Shown here: positions 1 through 8,031 of the stretch, piece by piece | Layout: each line of letters begins with the position of its first letter | How positions within the stretch are numbered: position 1 is the first letter of the stretch | Source of the DNA: Pararobbsia alpina_A | Lineage (GTDB): Bacteria > Pseudomonadota > Gammaproteobacteria > Burkholderiales > Burkholderiaceae | Length of the DNA: 64,000 bases | NCBI RefSeq assembly: GCF_965118125.1 | Contig: NZ_OZ221288.1 | Location: 496,001 to 560,000, forward strand | Reading direction: 5' to 3' | Position numbers and translations under genes: made by a program | Notes under the pieces: model-generated | Told to the model about the DNA's origin: nothing | The model's database searches: none | What the model saw: only the letters and a program-made list of their open reading frames with translations

Positions 1-31
1 GCACACGCCGGCAGAAGGAGGCAAGCAATGA
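1..31 (+). CDS. 3' end of an upstream gene (partial)
   Basis: From base 2 one frame is open and ends in TGA at 29-31, which overlaps the ATG of the cytochrome b561 gene as ATGA. The last residues would read HTPAEGGKQ. The overlap and the in-frame Shine-Dalgarno purines fit translational coupling to a gene that lies left of the window. Genes for this cytochrome family often follow a catalase-related peroxidase gene, but too little is visible here to name the product. Confidence 0.35.
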   Translation, partial: HTPAEGGKQ

Positions 32-564
32 GCCCGACACATACGCAGTTCACGCCGCTACAGCGCGCCCTGCACTGGGTCATGGCGATATGCATTCTGT
101 CGATGCTGTTTATCGGCGTCGGCATGGTGTCCACGATCCGGCCCACGTATCTGACACTGGTGTCGATACACAAGCCGCTCGGCGTCGTGATTCTGGTGCT
201 TGCGCTGATCCGCCTGGTAGTTCGACTCACGAAGGGTGCACCTCCGCTGCCCGAAGACATGCCGATCCCGATGAAGCTCGCGGCGTGGTTGTCGCATCTC
301 GCGTTCTACGCCTTGATGATCGTTTTGCCGTTGCTTGGCTGGGGCATGTTGTCGGCTGCGCGTTACCCGGTCGTCGTGTTCGGCGTGCAGTTGCCGTGGA
401 TCGCGCCGCATAGCAATGACCTTCACACGCTACTTTGGAATGCGCACCGGTTCCTGGCGTTGTGTTTCTTTGCGCTGATCGTGCTTCACCTGGCTGCAGC
501 GCTTTTCCATGCGCTGATCCGGCGCGATGGGGTGTTTCAAGCGATGGCTGGCGGGCGTCGATAA
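28..564 (+). CDS. Cytochrome b561 family protein (YceI/YceJ-type)
   Basis: A 178-residue inner-membrane protein with four hydrophobic segments (about residues 15-37, 48-67, 88-108 and 143-166). Histidines sit at positions typical of haem b ligands: LHWVMA near residue 16, IHKPLG near 48, SHLAFY near 91 and LHLAAALFH near 154. Family members carry two haems b and pass electrons between the quinone pool and periplasmic partners. The length is normal. The start is well supported by AAGGAGG placed 6-7 bases upstream, and the ATG overlaps the stop of a preceding reading frame. The exact redox partner cannot be read from the sequence. Confidence 0.9.
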   Translation: MSPTHTQFTPLQRALHWVMAICILSMLFIGVGMVSTIRPTYLTLVSIHKPLGVVILVLALIRLVVRLTKGAPPLPEDMPIPMKLAAWLSHLAFYALMIVLPLLGWGMLSAARYPVVVFGVQLPWIAPHSNDLHTLLWNAHRFLALCFFALIVLHLAAALFHALIRRDGVFQAMAGGRR

Positions 565-693
565 GCGGCCGAGAATGGAGGACCCAGGCCCCCGTCGCTT
601 TCGCAACCTGATGTGGTGAGACGCGAATTTGGCGGATAGGTCGGCTACGGTGGTGGCGCGAAGCTTGATGTACGCGAGTGTCGCGCCGCCGGC

Positions 694-789
694 CGCTTCA
701 AGGCCTCACAAATACGCGCGCGCCGGTCTTCCCTTCAAGGCCCGGCAAACATGTAGGGCCCCTGTTGTCCCTCAGGGCCTGACAAACAC
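694..789. repeat. Three imperfect direct repeats, period 37-38 bp
   Basis: Similar 21-22 base cores lie at 694-715, 731-752 and 769-789. Each has the pattern CTTCAAGGCC..CAAA or CTCAGGGCCTGACAAA. The rightmost copy contains the last codons and stop (VFVRP-stop) of the minus-strand gene that ends at 772. The other two copies look like decayed tandem duplications of that gene's 3' end. Confidence 0.55.
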
Positions 790-1290
790 GGGCGGCGCCG
801 GTCGTTGAGGCGTCGTCGATTTTCCCCACGCGTTGCCGAAGCGTGTTTCCTCTGCGGACAGGTTGAACGTGCCGACCTTGTTCGACGGCTGGGTGGCTAA
901 CGCTTCCGCGGCACTTTGTGATGCCGCGTTGGGCTTCGCCGCATGCGACGCGAGTTGGTCGCTCAAGCAGCCGTACGACAGTGTGCGTTTGCCTGACACT
1001 TCGACATCGACGCACACGGGCTTGCTGGCGGGGGCTGGTGCATCGGCCGACTGAGTTGTGCCGGCCTTGGCGTCGGACGACGATGCTACTGCGCCAGCTT
1101 CTTCTGCGAGCGCCTTCGACGAGGGAATGGCAAGGCCAAACAGGATGGCCATAGCGAGCGTCGAAACGAATGGCGTCGTCGCGATTGTTGACGCGGGTGT
1201 TGATGGGACTCTTGTTGCGCGTAAATGACTGCGCAAAACAATCCCCAAGACTTTGCGCGAATCGGCAAGCAAACCAGCAAGCGAATCCAT
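772..1290 (-). CDS. Small exported protein, unknown function
   Basis: 172 residues. A hydrophobic stretch, MAILFGLAIPSSKALAEEA, at about residues 46-64 looks like a signal or anchor. It is followed by an Ala/Ser-rich linker and a short conserved-looking core with two cysteines (CVDVEVSGKRTLSYGC, about residues 93-108) that could form a disulphide. A good ribosome site (GGAGG, 8 bases before ATG) supports the start, though translation from the internal ATG at residue 46 would give a more ordinary signal peptide. A longer antisense-style frame covering 698-1537 on the same strand was rejected. I do not recognise a named family; similar short CVDV-type exported proteins are common in Burkholderiaceae. 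Confidence 0.7.
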   Translation of the reverse strand: MDSLAGLLADSRKVLGIVLRSHLRATRVPSTPASTIATTPFVSTLAMAILFGLAIPSSKALAEEAGAVASSSDAKAGTTQSADAPAPASKPVCVDVEVSGKRTLSYGCLSDQLASHAAKPNAASQSAAEALATQPSNKVGTFNLSAEETRFGNAWGKSTTPQRPAPPVFVRP

Positions 1291-1409
1291 GAGGCGATCC
1301 TCCGTCGTCAGACGCCGTCTTGAGCCCCGTCGCTACGACTCGTATCAGACGCATTCGCAAACGTTCACAACGTCCCGTATCCAGAGCCTTCGCAACATCG
1401 CTTTCAACG

Positions 1410-2207
1410 TTACTTCTCGACGTTGACAGCTTCCGGGCGCGCTTGTTCCATGCACTTTTCTCGATCGGCCTCGAGAAACCGGCCAAACGCGCGTTGGTCC
1501 GATCGTGGCACGCGCGGCAACGCGTGATCTGCGACACGTCGTATGCGTTTTACCTCTTCCCATTCGACGATATCGGCCGCCACAGGCAGTGGCGTTCGAG
1601 TCGGTGCGCGATAGACAACCCGGAAAAGGCGTGGCGCGATCGTTTGGGGCGTACGCGGATTCTCGCTTTGCGACGCGTGTCCGGTCCAGACTGCGCCCAC
1701 ATCACGTATCGCGTCGCCGAACCAGAATCGCACGCGCATCCCTGACACCTTCGGATCCGGATACACGATAAACCCCGCCAACACGAGCAAGGCATACGGT
1801 AAGTCGTGTTCGTCGAGCCCCGGGTAAGACCACAAATTAACGACGTCTGCGTGTGCGATCAATTCCGTAAGCCGTCGCAGCGACATCCCCGGCGCCTCGT
1901 GCCGCATCACCTGAAAATGCCGCTGCCAGAAACGCAGGAACCGCGCACGCTGCTTTGGGCCCGCCACTGAATCGAACGCGTGCCCGATCCAGTTGTGCTC
2001 GGGTTGATAACTCGGCGTCGTGAGCGGGCACAGTGAATCGGCGCCGCTATCTGCGTGCTTGAAATAACGACGGCGTCCGACTCTGCGATACGCGATGACG
2101 AGCTTGTTCGCGCACATCGGGCACCAGATCGTGGGCGCGTCTGTTGCACGGCTCGATGGCTCGCTAAGCGCGTAGGTGTCGATGTAGTACTCGTCGAGCG
2201 GATGCAC
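1410..2207 (-). CDS. CoiA-like Cys/His-cluster protein, copy 1
   Basis: 265 residues, starting at GTG with no obvious Shine-Dalgarno. Near residues 29-61 it carries CPMC, then RYFKH, then C. This C-P-x-C...F-x-H...C arrangement resembles the zinc-binding N-terminal part of competence-protein CoiA-like proteins. The rest (a W-rich core with WFGDAIRDVGAVW, about residues 165-180) has no function I can name. It is clearly paralogous to the plus-strand gene at 16793-17578: shared features are the Cys/His cluster, IAHADV, (W/I)(S/A)..G/CEALE..D(L/I)PY..L.LAG, RFWF and PRLFR/ARLYR. The two copies flank one half of the secretion island. A nuclease or DNA-related role is only a guess from the CoiA resemblance. 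Confidence 0.72.
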   Translation of the reverse strand: MHPLDEYYIDTYALSEPSSRATDAPTIWCPMCANKLVIAYRRVGRRRYFKHADSGADSLCPLTTPSYQPEHNWIGHAFDSVAGPKQRARFLRFWQRHFQVMRHEAPGMSLRRLTELIAHADVVNLWSYPGLDEHDLPYALLVLAGFIVYPDPKVSGMRVRFWFGDAIRDVGAVWTGHASQSENPRTPQTIAPRLFRVVYRAPTRTPLPVAADIVEWEEVKRIRRVADHALPRVPRSDQRAFGRFLEADREKCMEQARPEAVNVEK

Positions 2208-2310
2208 GAGTGTGTGTGTGTCAGGCGAAGTGGGGAGCGTTGTGCTCTGCGACAGCCCGCTGACTGAGCAGCGGGGCGTCGCCGGAGAGTTTCGTTGTGT
2301 CTTCGTGTCG

Positions 2311-3201
2311 TTACTGCGCAGCGCTCAAGGCCTTGCGCACAGCGTCTTCGTTGATCGCGACGGTATTGCCGCCACCGGCCTTAGCCAGATACGCCACCGC
2401 GTTCTGCTGCGTGCGTTGCTGACGCATCGCTGCGCGGATCTGTTCTTTCGACTCAGCGAACGAACGCGTCGAAGCGGGGCGCGTTTCGATCAGCTTGACG
2501 ATATGAAAGCCCGTCGGCGTCTGAATCGGCTTCGATACTTCGCCGACCTTCAACGACTCCGTCGCCTTGCGGATCTCGGGCACGAGCGCCGTGCTGGGCA
2601 CGAAGCCCATATCGCCGCCCTTCCCTGCACTCGCCTGGTCCTGCGAATTGGCCTTGGCCAGCGCAGCGAAATCGGCATTTGCTGCGTGCGCCTGATTCGC
2701 GAGATCGTTGGCCTTGCTGCGCGCCTGATCGATCGTTGCCTTGTCGGCACTCGCCGGAGCCGCGATAAAGATTTGCGATACATGCACCGCCGCCGGGACA
2801 TCGAACGCGCCTTTGTTCTTGTCATATGCGGCCTGCATGTCTTGATCCGACGGAAAATCGGCCGGCGGCTCGGCCACCGACTGCAGATAGCTGGCGACGA
2901 TCGTCTCGCGCACGGCCTCGTCGATCATGCCCTTGACCTTGTCTTGCTTGTCCCAGCCCTTGGCCTTCGCTTCGTTAATCACAGCGGAGGCTGCGAGACG
3001 CTCATGCACGAGCACATCGAGTTCCTTCGGGTTCGCCGCGAGCTGTGCACGCGCCTGGGGCTGGATGTTCTTGAGGATCTGCGTGAGCTCCGGTCCCGTG
3101 ACCGATGCGTCACCGACGCTCGCCACGACATCATCCTGCGCGAAAGCCAGCATCGGTGCGGTCAACGTGATGGCACATGCTGCGATCAATGCGATTTTCA
3201 T
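2311..3201 (-). CDS. PpiC/SurA-type peptidyl-prolyl isomerase, periplasmic
   Basis: 296 residues from the ATG at 3201, chosen over an upstream in-frame ATG because it begins a canonical signal peptide (MKIALIAACAITLTAPMLAFA, cut before QDD) and has AAGGGGAA upstream. A SurA-like helical chaperone segment (about residues 25-130) is followed by a parvulin domain (about 135-230) with the typical AAVHVSQIFI start, ANDLANQAHA, GGDMGFVP and TPTGFHIVKLIE motifs. It acts on periplasmic folding of outer-membrane or secreted proteins. It is the last gene of the minus-strand TPS operon, so the TpsB barrel, the porin or the giant TpsA are plausible clients. A hairpin with a T-run lies just upstream, so it may have its own or reduced expression. 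Confidence 0.93.
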   Translation of the reverse strand: MKIALIAACAITLTAPMLAFAQDDVVASVGDASVTGPELTQILKNIQPQARAQLAANPKELDVLVHERLAASAVINEAKAKGWDKQDKVKGMIDEAVRETIVASYLQSVAEPPADFPSDQDMQAAYDKNKGAFDVPAAVHVSQIFIAAPASADKATIDQARSKANDLANQAHAANADFAALAKANSQDQASAGKGGDMGFVPSTALVPEIRKATESLKVGEVSKPIQTPTGFHIVKLIETRPASTRSFAESKEQIRAAMRQQRTQQNAVAYLAKAGGGNTVAINEDAVRKALSAAQ

Positions 3202-3235
3202 GCTTGTTCCCCTTGCGAAATTCCTTGGCACGCTC

Positions 3236-3266
3236 AAAAAAGCGGCCGCACCCGGTAAGGTGCGGC
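3236..3266 (-). terminator. Rho-independent terminator or attenuator
   Basis: A perfect 8-bp stem (GCCGCACC/GGTGCGGC, 3245-3266, 6-base loop) is followed on the minus strand by six T (3236-3241). It lies between the TonB-C-like gene and the prolyl isomerase gene, only about 35 bases before the latter's start. It would therefore end or attenuate transcription entering the isomerase gene. Confidence 0.75.
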
Positions 3267-3457
3267 GCGCAACCCCACTCACTCGATGTTTCCTACTCAC
3301 ACTTCCCTGCAACGACTTCCTGAGCCGCTCGTTCGAGCGGGCTGTCTGCTGTCCACGTTCAACGCCGAGCCTTGATCTCGACTCTTGACCTCAAACTTAA
3401 GCCAGCGGTGAACCAACGCATTCGCACGCCTTGATCGCGGTTCGGCTTAGCAAGCAA

Positions 3458-3877
3458 TCAAGTCTGCTCACCCAACCCCAGCTTCACCACGACGGGCTGC
3501 TTCATATCGCTGGGCGGCGGCAGACCGATCACGATCGACGTCATCACGCGCCGAAGGTTGTTCATTTCGGCCGGATCACCATCCGGGTCGAACTCGACGC
3601 GCGTGATATGACCCGACCGATCGATCCACACCTCGACAAACAGATTGCCCAGCGGCTGACCCGCAGGCGTCGTGAACTGCTTGGCGAAATACGACCGAAA
3701 CTCCACGACGCGATCGTCTTCGCTTCCAATCACGCTCTGCATGCGCTCGCTGACGCGTTGCGCATATTCGATCCACGCCGGCGGCGCCTCGTTGAGCTGG
3801 ACAGTCTGCGCGCTCGCCTGACCGATGCTCGCGAGCAGCGCAAACCACAGCGCGTGCAGACGCGAACCCGGTTTCAT
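3458..3877 (-). CDS. Small periplasmic TonB-C-like protein
   Basis: 139 residues. A signal peptide (about residues 1-24, ending SAQT) is followed by a compact domain with WIEYAQRVSERM, LGNLFVEVWIDRSGHITRVEF and a C-terminal PVVVKLGLG strand. This is the pattern of a TonB C-terminal domain (beta-strands that dock on outer-membrane receptors) but without a membrane anchor or Pro-rich spanner. It overlaps the upstream YbjN gene by ATGA, so the two are translationally coupled. A full-length TonB is encoded higher in the same operon (7300-8022), so this may be an accessory that docks to the same barrel or competes with it; that is inference. Confidence 0.8.
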   Translation of the reverse strand: MKPGSRLHALWFALLASIGQASAQTVQLNEAPPAWIEYAQRVSERMQSVIGSEDDRVVEFRSYFAKQFTTPAGQPLGNLFVEVWIDRSGHITRVEFDPDGDPAEMNNLRRVMTSIVIGLPPPSDMKQPVVVKLGLGEQT

Positions 3878-4404
3878 TGAATCGTCGCCGTGACGGCGTC
3901 GTCGCCCGCATTGAGGGCTGCTTCGCTCGTCAGCACGTTCGGGTTCTTCTTGAGCGCTTCTTCAGCCGCCATCATCGAAGGACGGTTGCGCAGATGGAGC
4001 AGAAACTCCTGAACCAGGCGGTCCCAGAGTTCGACCATCGATGCAAGGTGACGCTCGGTGACGCCGCCTGCGACGACGACATCCATCTCGAGCACGAGGA
4101 ACTGGCCATGCGCAGCAAGGCGGGCGAAGCGCTTGGTGCGGTTCCAGCTCGGCACGAGTTCAGCCGGCAGGTCGCCCTGCACTTGCAGTGCGCAGCTCAG
4201 CGTGTAATCGATATACGTACCCTGTGTCGCGCCGGCATTGCCGAAGCGCACGACGAAGCCGACACCCTGGCTCGCGCTCATGAGTTGAACGACGCCGTTT
4301 TGTTCGGCCGGCGTGACGCGATAGCCAGCCGTGCGCATCAGGTCGGCGAGCTGTTCAATTTCGACGTGATCGAGCACTGCTGCATTCGTGGTGTTCTTAG
4401 CCAT
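3874..4404 (-). CDS. YbjN-domain protein
   Basis: 176 residues from the ATG at 4404, which has AAGGAG upstream; a longer in-frame start at 4476 is not supported. The middle (about residues 12-150: GYRVTPAEQNGVVQLMS, YIDYTLSCALQVQG, WNRTKRFARLAAHGQFLVLEMDVVVAGG) matches the YbjN fold, which resembles type III secretion chaperones. There is no signal peptide, so the protein is probably cytoplasmic. YbjN relatives are linked to stress and regulatory phenotypes with no clear biochemical activity. In this operon a chaperone-like role for an exported or envelope protein is conceivable but unproven. An array of 16-bp repeats lies upstream. Confidence 0.85.
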   Translation of the reverse strand: MAKNTTNAAVLDHVEIEQLADLMRTAGYRVTPAEQNGVVQLMSASQGVGFVVRFGNAGATQGTYIDYTLSCALQVQGDLPAELVPSWNRTKRFARLAAHGQFLVLEMDVVVAGGVTERHLASMVELWDRLVQEFLLHLRNRPSMMAAEEALKKNPNVLTSEAALNAGDDAVTATIQ

Positions 4405-4506
4405 GTGTGACTCCTTCGTGTATGCGTCCGGTTGCACGGACTGTGATTCGGTGTTGATGGTGCTTCTGCATCGCAACGAACAGTCGATGTGCGTCGTCGC
4501 GGCGAT

Positions 4507-4634
4507 GTTTGTTAGGCAAGCTGCCTCTTGAACGCGATGTCTCTTAGGAACCAGGTCTCTTAGGCATCGTGTCCTTTAGGCATCGTGTTCTTTAGGCAGC
4601 AAGCCTCTCGGGCATGACGTCATTAGGAAAACAG
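4507..4634. repeat. Degenerate 16-bp tandem repeat array, about eight copies
   Basis: Cutting the intergenic region in 16-base steps from 4507 gives units such as GTCTCTTAGGAACCAG, GTCTCTTAGGCATCGT, GTCCTTTAGGCATCGT and GTTCTTTAGGCAGCAA, flanked by more decayed copies. The array lies between the coiled-coil gene (stop at 4660) and the YbjN gene (start at 4404), about 100-230 bases upstream of the latter in its own direction. Sixteen is not a multiple of three and no reading frame runs through it. Confidence 0.75.
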
Positions 4635-4659
4635 CCCGTTCGTGCAGAGGCACGCGCGC

Positions 4660-5358
4660 TTAGTGACTCGCACCCGCAACGCTTGCCGGTGCGGCAGGCG
4701 CCGCGGCTGCGGGCGTCGATGCCGCAGCCGTCGCACTCATGCGCGGATCGAATTTCGCGCCATACAGCTTGTCGCCATAGTCCTGTGCGATCTCGTCGTA
4801 CTTGACGCGTGCACTCTGCGCAAACGGCTCGCGGGTCTTAAGCACCGTCTCGAGATCGATGTGCTCATAAGCATCGAGAATCTCGTGGCCAACGTCATAG
4901 AGCTGCTTGTTCTTCGCCGTGCAGACCTCGACCTGCTTGCCCGAGGCCTTGAGCTGATCGCGCACCTGTGCAAGATCAACATCACGGCTGCGCACGGTCT
5001 TCTGAAGCTCATCGTTCGCGCGTCGCATTTTCTCGAGCTCGGCGCGATCCTTGTCGTGAGCCACCTTCTCGGCCGCCAATGCTCGACGCGCACCGTCGTC
5101 CTCGCTCGGCTTGGCCTTGGCGGCTTCGCCCTGCGCAGCCTTGAGGTCAGCCTGTGCCTTGTCGCGATCCTGCTGTGCTTGCGTCAGCTGCGTCTGCATC
5201 TGTGCCTGCGAGTCCTGGGCCTGATGCAGCTGATCGGTTGTCGAGCGCAACTGCGAACGCAGACGCTCTTCGATGCTTTGCGCTGACGCGTGCCCTGCGA
5301 CGCACGCCAGCGAAATCGCAACCGCTGCCAGATATTCGAATCTCATGTTCGGTTTCAT
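4660..5358 (-). CDS. Exported coiled-coil protein
   Basis: 232 residues. A signal peptide (about residues 1-26, ending HASA) is followed by a long, heptad-rich, Gln/Ala/Lys-rich coiled coil (about residues 28-145: LRSTTDQLHQAQDSQAQMQ and onward). A short folded-looking region follows with one Cys (VEVCTAKNKQLYDVGHEILDAYEHID, about 143-168), then an Ala/Pro-rich tail. It begins 18 bases after the porin stop, so it is in the TPS operon. Such proteins could span the periplasm or organise an envelope machine. I know no named function. Annotations as a DNA-repair protein that coiled coils of this kind attract are unlikely to be meaningful. Confidence 0.82.
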   Translation of the reverse strand: MKPNMRFEYLAAVAISLACVAGHASAQSIEERLRSQLRSTTDQLHQAQDSQAQMQTQLTQAQQDRDKAQADLKAAQGEAAKAKPSEDDGARRALAAEKVAHDKDRAELEKMRRANDELQKTVRSRDVDLAQVRDQLKASGKQVEVCTAKNKQLYDVGHEILDAYEHIDLETVLKTREPFAQSARVKYDEIAQDYGDKLYGAKFDPRMSATAAASTPAAAAPAAPASVAGASH

Positions 5359-5376
5359 GATTCGCAGAGGCTCGCT

Positions 5377-7197
5377 TTAGAAACGCGCGTCGAGTTCGAG
5401 CTGAAGCACGTCGATCGAGACCGGAGGACCAAAGACCTCATGTGCCGAGAGATAACGTGCAGACAGGTATGCGTTGCGAGCAATCCCGTACTGGCCGCCG
5501 ATGATGTAGCCCTTCGCGTTGGTACCACCGAGGTTGAAGTCCGGATCGTCAAAGCCGTCGAGCACCGCATCAGGCTGCAAGTACTTGTATGTGAGCGAGA
5601 AGTTCCACTGCCCACGTTCGGTGACCTCGGGATCGCCGAGGGTCGCCTTGAACATGAAGCCGTTCGGCCCGCTCTGATAGTCGGCCTGCGTCGGATTCGG
5701 GATCGGCGTGGAATAGTTATTGGCCGGCTGCGAAGGTGCCTTAAACGCGTCGTTCCCGTTGTAGGCCAGATTGCGCACGTATTCGCCATCCAGCCGCAGC
5801 TTGTAGGAGTCTGCGATTCGCGTGTCCCACTGAACCTTCGTATCGAACAGGCGATAGTTGTATGCGAGGCCAAACAACTCAGGCAACGGTGTGAGACCTG
5901 GCCCAAGCGTGGGATCGGGCAAGATGTTGCGTAAGGCAATCAGCGTATTGCCCTTCTGCATGAATGCCGGCGCATCGTTATCCGTACTACACGACGTCGC
6001 ACCCAGATACAGTGCACACGGCGAAGAGAACTCGCCCTTCATGTTCTGAAAATCGTAGTAGGCGATCGCGCCCTTGACAGTGTTTCGTGAATCGATCTTC
6101 CATTTCGCACCGATTTGCGCGCCGAGCAGCCACTGGGTCCCGCTTCCCTTATCGGGGCTGTCCGTCGGGAACAGATCTGTCGTGTACTGAATCGGGAACA
6201 CGCCCAACGTACCAAAGAGCGTGACATCTGACGTCGTCGGCAACGCATGAGCGAAAGTCGCTGCGATACCGTCAAATTCGAGGTCGTTCGAGAACAGCAG
6301 GTCCGACGAGAAGAACGGGTTGTCGAAACGCCCCGCCTTGATGTTCATCCACGACGTCGGCGTATAGCTCGCGTACACCTTGTTCAGCCAAATCGCCTTC
6401 GGATCGAAACCGCCGCCCAACGTCTGCGTCGTTGAGACGGGGCCGGTGGTGAAGTTGTTCGGACCGGAGGCGAGCTGCATGCCCACCGTCAACTGCTCCG
6501 AAATGTTTGCATCGATGCCGAGCCTTGCGCGGGCGCGCAAAAGGTTGTCGCGGTTTTGAGTCGTGTTGTAAATCGGCGGCAACGTTCTGATCGTGTTTTG
6601 ATTGACGTCCTGCGGACCTGTCGCGTTGATCGCCGCATAGTTGATCAAATCCGGGAAATTGTTCGGCGAGTAGAAGTGATACTCGTCGCGCACCCGAACG
6701 TCCCCGCTGATCGTGATCCGCGAGACCCAATCCGGGAACGTATTCGGCGTTGCCCAGTTTTCGCTCTTGGCCTGCGCGATGACTTCCTGCTTGACCTGTT
6801 CCTTGATCTGGTCGCGCACGACCTCCGGCACGTAGGGAACGGCGACCTCACCCGGCTGAGCAGCAACGCCCGCAACGGCCACGCCACTTGGCTTCGAATT
6901 GGCCGCAGCAGCTTTAGCTTGCGCCGCTTCGGTCTGCGCCTCATGAATCAGGTCGTTCGCGTTCTGCTGCGTGAGCACGCCGCGTTTGACGAGCAGATTG
7001 ATCAGGTTGATGACCGTGTTCTCGGTCGGCGCCGCAGTCGCCGCGGCGTTATCGGCCGCTTGCGTTGCCAACGATTGCGCGTGCGCTCCAACCGAAAAGC
7101 TCATTGCAGCAAGCACCGCCGTGCATGCGCGTGTGTGCCGGAAGCGGCTCGTGGCGAGCTCGCGGTTCCGGCATCCCCGTGCCGTGATGTTCGACAT
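5377..7197 (-). CDS. Putative outer-membrane porin (Porin_5-type)
   Basis: About 606 residues from the ATG at 7197. That start is preferred because GGAG stands 7 bases upstream; ATGs at 7212 and 7203 are also in frame. An atypically long N-terminus precedes the signal peptide (cut near GAHAQ, about residue 41). A coiled-coil or SLH-like stretch follows (VINLINLLVKRGVLTQQNANDLIHEAQTE, about 60-90). The remainder is a beta-barrel with DVRVRDEYHFYSPN, LRARARLGIDANIS, KAGRFDNPFFSSDLLFSNDLEFDG and a C-terminal LQLELDARF ending in Phe, the usual barrel signal. It sits directly after tonB, raising the possibility that its gating, or that of the TpsB barrel, is TonB-linked. The substrate is unknown. 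Confidence 0.88.
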   Translation of the reverse strand: MSNITARGCRNRELATSRFRHTRACTAVLAAMSFSVGAHAQSLATQAADNAAATAAPTENTVINLINLLVKRGVLTQQNANDLIHEAQTEAAQAKAAAANSKPSGVAVAGVAAQPGEVAVPYVPEVVRDQIKEQVKQEVIAQAKSENWATPNTFPDWVSRITISGDVRVRDEYHFYSPNNFPDLINYAAINATGPQDVNQNTIRTLPPIYNTTQNRDNLLRARARLGIDANISEQLTVGMQLASGPNNFTTGPVSTTQTLGGGFDPKAIWLNKVYASYTPTSWMNIKAGRFDNPFFSSDLLFSNDLEFDGIAATFAHALPTTSDVTLFGTLGVFPIQYTTDLFPTDSPDKGSGTQWLLGAQIGAKWKIDSRNTVKGAIAYYDFQNMKGEFSSPCALYLGATSCSTDNDAPAFMQKGNTLIALRNILPDPTLGPGLTPLPELFGLAYNYRLFDTKVQWDTRIADSYKLRLDGEYVRNLAYNGNDAFKAPSQPANNYSTPIPNPTQADYQSGPNGFMFKATLGDPEVTERGQWNFSLTYKYLQPDAVLDGFDDPDFNLGGTNAKGYIIGGQYGIARNAYLSARYLSAHEVFGPPVSIDVLQLELDARF

Positions 7198-7299
7198 TCC
7201 CATTCTCCACATAACGTGTTCGTTTTTTCGAGGGCGAACACCGCCTGCGGCACAGTCGGCAGACCGTGTCGGTGTGGTATTCGGACCGCGTGTTCTGGA

Positions 7300-8022
7300 T
7301 CAGCCCGCCTTGCGCCCCTGTAATCTCACGAGCACCGGATACGTCGTCGCCGCCGGCGGAGGCGAATCGACGTGGCCGATCGTTTCAATGGCGCTCGCAA
7401 TGGCGTCATCGAGCTGCGTATCTCCCGTCGACTGAACGATCGACACCTTGGTGATCGCGCCCGACGGTTCCATCCACAGATTCAGCTTCACATCGAAGCG
7501 GGACGTCCCGCCCGATGCCTGTACGCGTTTGTCTTTCTCGACGGCCTGCTGCAGCACGTAGCCGATGTATTGCCCGTACGTCGCCGTCGCAAAGCCACCG
7601 GTGCCGTCTCCGCTGCCCGGTGCGCCCATACCGCCACCGTTGCCCGCGGAGATGTTGAAACCGTCGTTGCCCGCTTGCGCAGGCGCATTCATGGTCATCT
7701 GCTGCGGCTGACTGTCGGCCGGCTTCGGCGGCGCAGCGGGCTTCGGTGCGTCCGTCGGGCGCTCGACCGGTGCCTTCGCCTGCTCTTCCGGCTTTTCGAT
7801 CTGCTTGGGCTTCGGCGGCGGTGGCGGCGGAGGCGGCGGTAGCGGAATCACCGTCGTCACTTCCGGCGCGGTCGCGCGCTTCACGGCGGCCTTGTCGTTG
7901 GCGAAATGCCAGATCAACGCGCCGATGCCGACGAGCACGACGACAAGCACAACCGGCTTGATCCAGCGGCGCCATCCGCCTTCCGGATCGTCGCCAGGGC
8001 CGTTGTCATAGGTCATGTCCAT
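7300..8022 (-). CDS. tonB: TonB-family energy transducer
   Basis: 240 residues. Cytoplasmic N-terminus, one membrane helix (about residues 20-40, WIKPVVLVVVLVGIGALIWHF), a polyproline run of ten residues followed by Lys-Pro repeats (about 61-110), a Gly/Asn-rich linker (about 118-145) and a TonB-like C-terminal domain (about 150-236). It begins nine bases after the exbD stop and follows the ExbB fusion gene, so the three make a complete proton-driven ExbB-ExbD-TonB engine. Its partner is not obvious: no classical TonB-dependent receptor with a plug domain is encoded in the window, so the TpsB transporter or the neighbouring porin is the candidate client. Confidence 0.93.
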   Translation of the reverse strand: MDMTYDNGPGDDPEGGWRRWIKPVVLVVVLVGIGALIWHFANDKAAVKRATAPEVTTVIPLPPPPPPPPPKPKQIEKPEEQAKAPVERPTDAPKPAAPPKPADSQPQQMTMNAPAQAGNDGFNISAGNGGGMGAPGSGDGTGGFATATYGQYIGYVLQQAVEKDKRVQASGGTSRFDVKLNLWMEPSGAITKVSIVQSTGDTQLDDAIASAIETIGHVDSPPPAATTYPVLVRLQGRKAG

Positions 8023-8031
8023 GGTCGAGCC

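Noticed and set aside
698..1537. 279-residue minus-strand frame
   Set aside because: Arg-rich shadow of the better-supported gene at 772-1290, which has a signal-like segment and a ribosome site.
2212..3258. 348-residue plus-strand frame
   Set aside because: Antisense to the prolyl isomerase gene; Arg/Leu-rich composition with no domain.
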